NCBI GenBank assembly: GCA_013397455.1
Contig: VYZB01000347.1
Location: 62,001 to 126,000, forward strand
Reading direction: 5' to 3'
Length of the DNA stretch: 64,000 nt
DNA from: Crotophaga sulcirostris
Lineage: Eukaryota > Chordata > Aves > Cuculiformes > Crotophagidae
The position numbers were made by a program, and so were the translations under genes. The notes under the pieces were generated by a model that was given only the letters and a program-made list of their open reading frames with translations, was not told the origin of the DNA and did no database searches. Shown piece after piece: positions 55,816 through 64,000 of the stretch (position 1 is the first letter of the stretch; the number at the start of each line of letters is the position of its first letter).

Positions 55816-58800
55816 ACTACTTTGTTTAGGTGCAGCAGATTTACTGCTAATTTGTTTGTAGTCAAACAGTCTAAACGTGCCTCAGCATTTTGAAATCTAG
55901 AAACCTGATGCAAATTAAGCAGTTTGCAGATCGGAATGATGATGGGGCGGGAAAGCCAAGTCTCTCAGAGCTGCCAGCTGGTCTCTGGATGCGAAGGAAA
56001 ACATCAGTGAGCAGCGTTAACAGTTTCTAGTCCCCATTCTTTCTCCTCCTCTGGCTACTAAACCTGCATTGAATTCCCCGTGGGCTTTTTCTCCTGGGTA
56101 AGAATTACTTACTTGGGTATGATTTGTAGGACTAATAGGATCTTATCGTTATTTGGGGGAGACCCTAGGGGCCCTCTCAAACTGATTTTTCAGTAATAAG
56201 TTATAATGAATAAAAATCTAATAGTCCTAAGGGGTATTAAAGTTACAATTTTGCAGGGAAGATTTAACATTGGTCAATTAAAACTTTTATAATCCTGTTA
56301 TAGTACAATACTTGAAAAAAAGTCATACTGGAAAGAATAAGTAGGTTTTAAGACCCTTTCATATTATGTGAACAAATTTAACTTAACGTTTGAATTAAAT
56401 AGGTATTTTAAGTATAAGACATCTCTTGCAAGTGTGTGATAGCAGGGCGGCAAGTTCAGGGTAAGAAATCTGCTATGGTAATTTTGGGAGCACGTTCCAA
56501 TTCCCACTCATTTAAGGAAAAGCAGTCACAAAGTGTTTATAAGAAAATCCAGGCAATTAGGGATTCAACTAGAAAATGCAAAATTCATACATGTCAACGA
56601 GATGTACTGACAGGAGGCTGAAAACACACTTTGGCTCAGCCTTTTGCTCGCAGGGTTCATGGCTGTCCCCACTCGGCACTCTAGGCTCGGTGTGGTTTTG
56701 TTCGACTGGAGATTGTATGAACCCCAGCTCTTGGCAAAATCTGCACTTGGGGAGCGAAGCGAGACCCTGGGGCATCATCCCCATGGGAAAAGCCTCCTGC
56801 CCTGCTCCAGCCAAACCTCTTGGGCCTGCAGAATTGGCCTGGGGGCAAAGCATCAAAGAGCTGATACCTTTCTGAATTTACAACTCTTCGGTTTTTACAA
56901 TGCTAATATTAATGGTGATGGTGAAATGACACTTCATCCTTTAGCAGAAACTTTCATCTAAGCATCTCGCAGACATCTCCAACCACTAGTGAAGGGACAA
57001 CCCCAGAAGGCAGTGCTGGGTCTCACCACAGCTCTCACCAGGTCTTCCCCCTTTGGGAAAGGAAATGCCCTTGGCATGCATTTCAGCCGTCCCTGAATGC
57101 AGGAATTCCCTTCCTTTTCTGTCCATTCCCTGCTGTCAACTGAGGATGTATGGTACTATAAGAAGGCCTGAAGGTTTTGGGGTTGTTTGGATGTTCACTC
57201 ACCCATGACAGTCTGACCTATCCACCCGTATGTGTTCCCTCTGCTTTTGTTCACAGTAACGAGATAAAGGACTAACCTTTTGCCTGCCAGCCTGGACAAA
57301 TAAACACTGGCCCAGCAGCAGAGTGGAGCTGAAACTGACCCTTTCAATAACCTAGGTTTTGAGATCCCTTATCACAGCTCTGCAGTTGACCCTGGCAGGT
57401 TTGAAACTCTTGCAGCACGTCCCTTCAGAGTGCCTGTCTTTTTGCGCTTGAGAAAGACTTTTCAGCCTGATTATACAGAAGACCACCACTTAAAAAACTG
57501 AAAAACTGTTAGAAAGGCACCCTGGACACAAGCAGCTCCCAGCCATGCTCCTGTCTAGCTTTGGTATGATGGACTGATGGTGGTTGTTGGACTTGAGGTG
57601 TCTTGTGACATCTTCAGACAGATGTGTCTGACAGCAATGTCCGTGGCTGTTCTTCACTGTCTCTCTGGGCATGTAGTGTTTTGCGCTTTGGAGACAAATC
57701 CTTTCTCCAACACATGTAGCTCTGGAGACATTCAGTGATGCTGGGTGAGCAGTGCCCCTCAGTGCTCACTGAGTGGCTCTAGGCCACCTTGTGCCGTACG
57801 GGTGCTCTCCTCTTGTGAGGGTCCCCACTCCCTCATGAACATTGGGCCCACTCACTTCTCTCATTTGTCCTGGTGACCAGCGGGAAGGACTGGGGAATGG
57901 GGGCTGCAGCCTCCACACACAGGTCTGGTCAGGATGAATCTCACCCACCTTGCCGTGCAAAGGCCAGGCCACTGTGAGAAGCAAAAGTCGGGATTTTCTG
58001 TGGAGATGGTGGGAAGTGTTGGGCACTGCGGGGGGCACTGCAGGGAGCTGCATCGAGAAATTTGGAGTAGCCAATGGTCCTTTGCTAACAATTTTCACCA
58101 ATTTACTGAGTTGCCCTCTGTAGGGATCTGTGTCTTTTTTTAAAGCTGGATGCTGAGGAAATAAATGGTGGTAAGCAAAATTTAGCCAGCATGTGCATTC
58201 CTGCTTTTTCTCATCCCTGATGACATAGTGTATAAAAGTGAGCATGCGAAAGAGGTCATTTGCTGAAAAACACATGGGAGAAGTGGTGAGGCTGAGGTAC
58301 TCTGCGATGGGGTTCACTTGCAATGGGCCATCCTGTGCTCTCAACCACCACAACCTCTGAAGAAGTCACCAGGGCTATTGGTATGACTAAGAAATTGTGT
58401 GTGCTGCTTTTTAGGGATCAGTGTGGGGGAGGATATTCTCGCTGGGTCTTGGAAAGTCTTTGCTGCTCTAACTGTGGCTGATCTGCCAGCTCCAATGCTG
58501 AGCATGCTGGTAGGAATATGTAAATATCAATTCCTTTAGAACAACATTTGATACTTTCTATTTTCAAACACTTGACAAATGTTTGCATATTTTCAGCGAC
58601 CCTTTACCAACTTGGGAAAATGAGACACACAGCATCTCTGAATTATGGTGAGATGCAACAAATCTCTATGAGAGAGTACCTTAAGGGTTCATTAAGGCCT
58701 TGTAGGGCCTAAGATTTCCTTTGCAACCCTTTAAAGCTGAAGGCTGATAATGTTAAAACTGAATCCAATTTTGGGCAGTAAGTTCAATCAGAAAAATTTG

Positions 58801-61800
58801 GATTCTGATGATAATTAAAAAATTGGAAATTTGGAGGGATCACCTGTCAGCATAACATGTATTTCTGTGGTCTTAAATATAATAATATGGGCTAGAATCT
58901 CAATTTGGTAGAAAAAGTTAGTTTCTTTGATGTTAGCTGAGGATCTGGATTACATTGTTCAGGTGTAACTAAAAGCAACACAGGGATACAATTGAAAGCA
59001 ATATAAGAAAGAACAGAAAAAATGGAAATAACTTTTTTCCCCCTTTTCACGACTGTACTTTCTCCTTGTCCCATATCTGGTTAACTATGAGTGTTCCTGG
59101 ATTGAAAAAAGCTAGAATCCAACCTTACAATTGCATTTGGTGCCAGATGCCCACTACAGTTTCTATTTAAGTTTCCATTGCTGTGTGTTTGCTCTGAGAT
59201 ACCCATCGCCCCTGCAAACCACTGCGAGACAGCGTCCTGGCAGCAGCACAGGGATGCAGTTGCATTCCTTGGGGTTGGGGAATCGCACAAGCACTGTAAC
59301 AGGGGTTGTTACTGGAGCTACTGTCCGCCTTCCAGCTGCCAGAGGGCTTTCTGGAGAGCTGCTGCTGGTACTCTCCATGCCATTGCAGGCGTTACTGGTT
59401 AGCCTGGAAGCACTGAGAAACCCAAGGCAGTGAAAAGGAAGATGGGGTAAAATTGCAAATGGGAATTTCTAAGTGGCTGTTACAGGAAAACTGTGTGTGT
59501 AGAGGTAGGGAAGTGGGCAGGAATACTAATTCATTTGGCCTGGCTGTGGTTTTGTAATCCTATGTACATGTATGGCGATGGCTCTGACACAGCAGAAAAC
59601 TGTGTCTTACGGAAACCAAGGGGACCTCTGTGTGCTTAAAAGGGTTTCAAAATAGTCAGCAATTTTCCGTTTTCTAATCATGTACCAAAAAGTAGAAGGG
59701 AAGAAGTGCACAAGCAATTCCAGTGTGCTCACAGCACAGCTTTCCATAAAACGTGAGCACTTTTGCCACTGCTGGAGCTGCTGGAGGCTCAGCTTCCCCC
59801 TGCTCTTTTCTTGCCAACCGTACCGCTGACCTGCAGTCCCTTGCCTGTCACTGCCTTTCCCACAGCTCCCTGCCCTGTGTGAGCACTTTATTCTCTCCCC
59901 TTTAACAAACACCTTGTTGGCTGCCGGCAGCTGCCAGGCGAGCGGTATTCCCCAAGCTCCAGGAATGGCTCAAGCAACTTTAACTCCTTTGGTAGTTAAT
60001 GCAGTTAATGACTTTGGTTTTATGTTTTAGTGCTTTCTGAAGCTCTTTCTGACCTCCAGCCATAAGCCCTGGCGGTTTGAGGATGCGACAGCATGATGCG
60101 CGAACCCCGGTTCTGCTCCTGCTGTGTATCTTACCCTGACATTTCAGTCATCCCTGTCCCTCATGGGTTTTGGCAAGGGCAAAACTTGAGAAGAGTTCCA
60201 GAGAAACAGTGAGAAACCCCATACCAAATACCAACATGTTTGTGTTGGTTGTAATTTATAGTTGTTCGTTATGTGTTCCTCCCTGCTAATCCCCATGCTG
60301 AAATTCATTATGGAAGACACAAACGTACACTCGGAGAGCTGTGCTGAAGGCAGAATGACTTGGCCGATGGAAGTAGCTATTGTTTTATGATTAAAGGAAG
60401 GGATTATATTGGGATTTCCTTGAACAAGGAAAGTCGCTGCCCCACTTTTAATGCTTATAACAAGGGGATAATAATTACTCTCTGTTATAAAACACCTCCA
60501 GATCTCGTGATGAAACACTGGTCGTAGAGCTGCATGGCACTCAAGGTTGGTTATATTAAATGGCCTGGAGCTGTGCGAGCTAAGATTTCCCTGCCTTATC
60601 TTATTTCTCCTCCTGGGGCTCAAACCCTGCTGAGACTGCAGAAAAAATTCCCCTTTTCTGAGCTGGGCATCTAACAAGAGATTTTCCTCTGGAAGAGCTT
60701 CTACCTGTCACCCATGCCGAGACACTTGCCCTCTCTACAAGCGACATCAGCCACCTGGGGATTTTGCAAGGGCTTGGGAGGACAAGTGGCCAAGAGAAGT
60801 GGAGCTGGCTGCCACCCAGTGCTCCAGCACATCCCTTCTTCCCATGCCACTGCCATCCCCTCTCAAAGAGAGCTATGAGAGAACAACTAAGCATTGTAAC
60901 AGAGGTTGCTGGGGACCCGATGTTTGTTTGGGCTTGACACTCACTGCTGAGTCGTGTGGGTCGAGATGGCTGTGAAGGAGAGAAGTGCTGGTATGTGGTC
61001 TCTGATTAAAAAAAGAAAAACTACTAGGCATTTCCTCAAGTGTCCCAGATGGCATCTCCTGGCTCAGCTGCCTTTTGAAGCATCCAGCTACCACCAGCTC
61101 CAGGATGGCCATTTCAACATAATGAGAGTTAAATCTGTTGCCACTAAAAGTGGAAAAATAAACAAGGCTCAGTTTAGAAACAAAATAGTCCATGTAAAAT
61201 TTTATTTTTTTTTAATAGCCTATCTCCCTGAGTATGTTTGCTTTTCAACATGTCTAATTTGAGCCAGCTCCACATTTTACAATGTTACCCCTTTGGAGTT
61301 AACCTCTCCTGTAAGTTCGTTATCATTGCTATTCATTAAGATTTGGTGGAAATGTACACTTATTTCTTCATAACTTATTTTTACATAGTTGCATTTTTTC
61401 CCCATGCTACTGTGATTTACTTTGCTAAAACAAAACTCTCAGCAAAGGGAAGTCGTGGGTTGAATTGGAATTGCAAGAGGCGGTCGGTTAATCCACAGAT
61501 TATTGACACAGTGGACCCTAAATGCTTCAAAGGCACCATTATAGTCCATCATGTCTGTGCATACTTAGGGAGCTTTAATCCATGGATTACAGGTCTGTAA
61601 ATGCTCCTGCCCTCCCAGTTACAGCTGGTCCTGCCAACGGGAGCTGCCACGTCAAGCTGGCTGTGGTGCTACACAAAAATATTTCTCTTTCTAATCCACA
61701 GAGTCAGCGATTCACTCCTGCGTCCCCATCAGGGTTGTCTTTCCTCGTCCCGTGCGGTTCGGCAGGGAGCGGCTTTGGGCTGGTGCAGAGGGGCTGGCAG

Positions 61801-63287
61801 GGGCTCCTGGCAAGGCTCCCACAGCCCTGCGTGGTCCGTGCTTTTCCACAGGCATGAGGCAGGACCAGACAATGAGTTTTCAAGCGTGCTGCTTTTTTTT
61901 AAAACAAAAAAATAAACCCAAACGAAAAACATACCAAATGGTTTCCAGATCCTTTAGGAAATAGTAAGTATTGAATGGCAGGCCTTCACTTTTCCCCTCT
62001 GGTCTCCCCTAAACAAACAAACCAGTAAATACTTAAAATTTCAAAGGCATTATTTTTCCTTATTTGCACATTAAAAATAACTAATTATATTACAGTCAAA
62101 ATTGGTAGGTGCTTTTAAACTCCTCTGTCACTGAGGTGATAACTCTGTATGTTGAGGTGGATATAGTTGTGTTATATATCTCTGGAAATTAAGTGTATAA
62201 TGGAAAAACTCACAGCCTCTTTATTTGCAGCATTCCTATAATAAGTCGAAGAAGCCACACAGTGCCCTTCTATTTCTGAAGCTGAACTTAACTCATGTCA
62301 ATAAATCTACAGTTATTACAAGATGCAGCATGAGTAATGTAAACAACTGAAAAAAAAAAACCAACCCAGCACACCAGAGTTTAAAAACAGGACATAAGGA
62401 GGGAAAAAAAGTTAACCAGCCATACAATAAAAAGAGAAGAATTGCAACACAAAAGCACTGTGGCAGGCAGTGCCTTGAAATTATCCTTATTAAATGACAG
62501 TCCTGCATTTTCCACTCCCTGTAATCAAACATTAGGGTTTATTTATTCCAGATTCATTTGCTTCAAGTAAACCGAGGTCTGTTTTGTTTTGTTATTGTAA
62601 ATCCTTTAGAGGTCTCTGTGACCTGCAGACTGAGGTAAAGCAAATGATTTCCATACATCAAGGCTCTCGAAGATGACTTGTGAGTAGGCGTTGCACATGG
62701 TGAATCCAGTAATCTTGCTCCCCTTGTTACAGGGCGTAGGGGTATGTGGTGACATTGAGCTGTGAGTGTGTGTGAAATAAATGTACAGCAAAGTCTGACC
62801 AGGAGTACCCAACTGTTTTGACCCCGGACACACAAACAAAATAGGTTCTTGGCTTGTGGGGTGGGATTTCTGTATGGAATGTAGAAGGGGAGCCCCTGAT
62901 AGCTCGTGGGGTGCACCCTATGCAACCACTATGTTTTGCTGGAAAAAAACTACTTGCTTAGGGCAGATAGAAAATATTGTGGGCTTTATCAGTGAGACAA
63001 AAATGGGGTGATTTTATTTACCCTGAGGCCACCTGTTTCTGGCTTTGGTTGAGGATGCGCCCACCCCGTGGATCCCACACCCTGCAGGAAGAGGTGCTGC
63101 TACAGCTCCAGCTAATTTGTCCCCAAACATGGAACCTAAACCAGTTTCAAATCCTGTTATCCTCTCTGTTTCTGCTTATAATTGCATTTTACCTGGATAT
63201 TTGCAGGCCTTCTGTGTAGATAAAGTTTGTTACACGAGGGTCTTAAAGGCTGGACAGAGAGGGCTTGTGTACGTGGGATTTTGGAAA

Positions 63288-63316
63288 GGGTAAGGGAAAG
63301 GGTTAGGTAAGGGTAA
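63288..63316 (+). repeat. degenerate telomere-like hexamer run
   Basis: Five successive near-hexamers GGGTAA, GGGAAA, GGGTTA, GGTAA and GGGTAA. Only one contains the vertebrate telomere word GGGTTA, so it is at best a decayed interstitial run. Confidence 0.5.
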
Positions 63317-63825
63317 AAAGATAGGAATGAATTGTAATCACCATAAAATCTATGATATGATTTAATGATCATTTTCATGTATGTGCTTATAGCTTAAATT
63401 TATAAAAGGGCCAGACTGCTGCTTTGTTTATTTTTACTTTCTGAAGGGGGGAAAAAAAATCCCAACCTCTGGCAATGTGGTAAATTTTGCGGTGTTTAAA
63501 ATAATTTTTATCCCACTCCAAATGTACAGCATGCATTTTTTTTCTGTTGATCTGTTTAGATGAATACATGTAGGTTTATCGAGTAAACGTTTTCCAAGGT
63601 GTGGAGTGTTTGTTCAGCCAGGAGCTGCTCACCTGGGGACAGGACTGCTGCCTGCCAGGTCAAAACAAAAGGAAACGCTGACCACCAGTGTCCTGGTGTT
63701 GCTCAGCCTGCCCGGGCTCGGTGTCTTGGCAAGCAGAACTGGGCATCCCCATCCATCTGGAAGGTGATGAGAGCCCTGTGGATGCTCTGTGCTCATGGGA
63801 TGGCTCCCTGAAGTGGGTCAGTTGG

Positions 63826-63879
63826 GGGCGGGGGAGCGGGGAAGGGAAGAAGGGAAAAAGAGAAAAGGAAAAAGAAAGT
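63826..63879 (+). repeat. purine-only tract
   Basis: A G-rich stretch passing into GAAGGGAAGAAGG and AAAAGAGAAAAGG-type sequence that is almost entirely purine on the + strand. Low complexity, with no coding signal. Confidence 0.8.
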
Positions 63880-64000
63880 AACCTTTTTATCTTTCTTTCC
63901 TTTGGAAGTTGAAGGAATGTACTAGCAAGTCATGTTTTCTCAAGGATGTTTTTCAGCAGTGCTGTTGTTGCTGCTCTAGAGCTGCTGGCATCAGCCTTCC

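Larger units (their letters stand above)
53881..64000. other. putative intron or intergenic, no gene recognised
   Basis: About 10 kb without a recognised exon or CR1 copy. It holds a CT run at 55803-55815, an AT-rich complex block at about 56130-56430, a possible antisense MIR-like scrap near 58560-58680, a GGGTAA-like run at 63288-63316 and a purine-rich tract at 63826-63879. If the CpG island drives NDNF, this is its first intron and the signal-peptide exon lies beyond the window. Confidence 0.4.

Noticed and set aside
57766..58353. 195-codon open frame on the - strand
   Set aside because: No recognised domain, no signal peptide, no splice context. By a rough estimate, about one stop-free run of this size is expected by chance in 64 kb read in six frames. 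A homology search or RNA evidence would be needed to revive it.
58560..58680. Antisense MIR-like words ('ttgggaaaatgagacacaca')
   Set aside because: Only one short block matches, which is too little to call a repeat with confidence.
60144..60677. 177-codon open frame on the - strand
   Set aside because: No domain recognised, and open frames of this size occur by chance. No supporting promoter, splice or codon signal.
1..64000. Endogenous retrovirus or LTR element
   Set aside because: No LTR pair, primer-binding site, or gag, pol or env-like reading frame was seen. All recognised mobile DNA is CR1 or MIR-like.

Overview
The window looks like nuclear DNA from a bird. It is gene-poor, AT-leaning and intron-rich. 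It carries at least sixteen 5'-truncated CR1 retrotransposon 3' ends, recognisable by the shared CR1 tail and the terminal ATTCTATGATTCT-type motif, on both strands. There are also a few decayed pieces that resemble ancient MIR/CORE-SINEs. I see no bacterial, plasmid or phage features, no CRISPR array and no rRNA or tRNA gene. The species cannot be named from this sequence alone.

Region 1 (about 3.67-31.2 kb, + strand) is one spliced protein-coding gene that I recognise as TNIP3 (TNFAIP3-interacting protein 3, ABIN-3). Ten exons can be placed by splice sites, reading frame and similarity to the family. They join into an uninterrupted frame of 312 codons from the ATG at 3729 to the TGA at 30402. 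The protein is a coiled coil with the A20-binding block (AHD1), the ubiquitin-binding UBAN/AHD2 block, a Pro/Cys-rich linker and the C-terminal PDYQWY block. The first eight introns are phase 0 and the last is phase 1. The 3' UTR ends at an AATAAA signal at 31182.

Region 2 (1-3.67 kb) is the 5' flank of TNIP3 and holds only repeats. Region 3 (31.2-49.4 kb) is intergenic. It contains CR1 pieces and a 149-bp segment present twice, 1,254 bp apart. A 65-base assembly gap in the second copy has exactly the length of the missing part of the first.

Region 4 (about 49.4-50.45 kb) is a CpG-rich island broken by a 360-base gap, with a strong splice donor at 50069/50070. It looks like the promoter and first exon of the next + strand gene. 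From the conserved vertebrate order QRFPR-TNIP3-NDNF the best guess is NDNF, but no coding exon is visible. Region 5 (50.1-64 kb) would then be its first intron. It holds one CR1 copy, a second small CpG cluster, a degenerate 15-bp-type minisatellite and simple repeats.

I found no clearly new biological system. The observations most worth checking are a near-perfect intronic fold-back next to a 22-bp tandem repeat at 12.19-12.32 kb, the gap-bearing duplication at 37.3/38.5 kb, the modular phase-0 UBAN exon of TNIP3, and the gapped CpG island.
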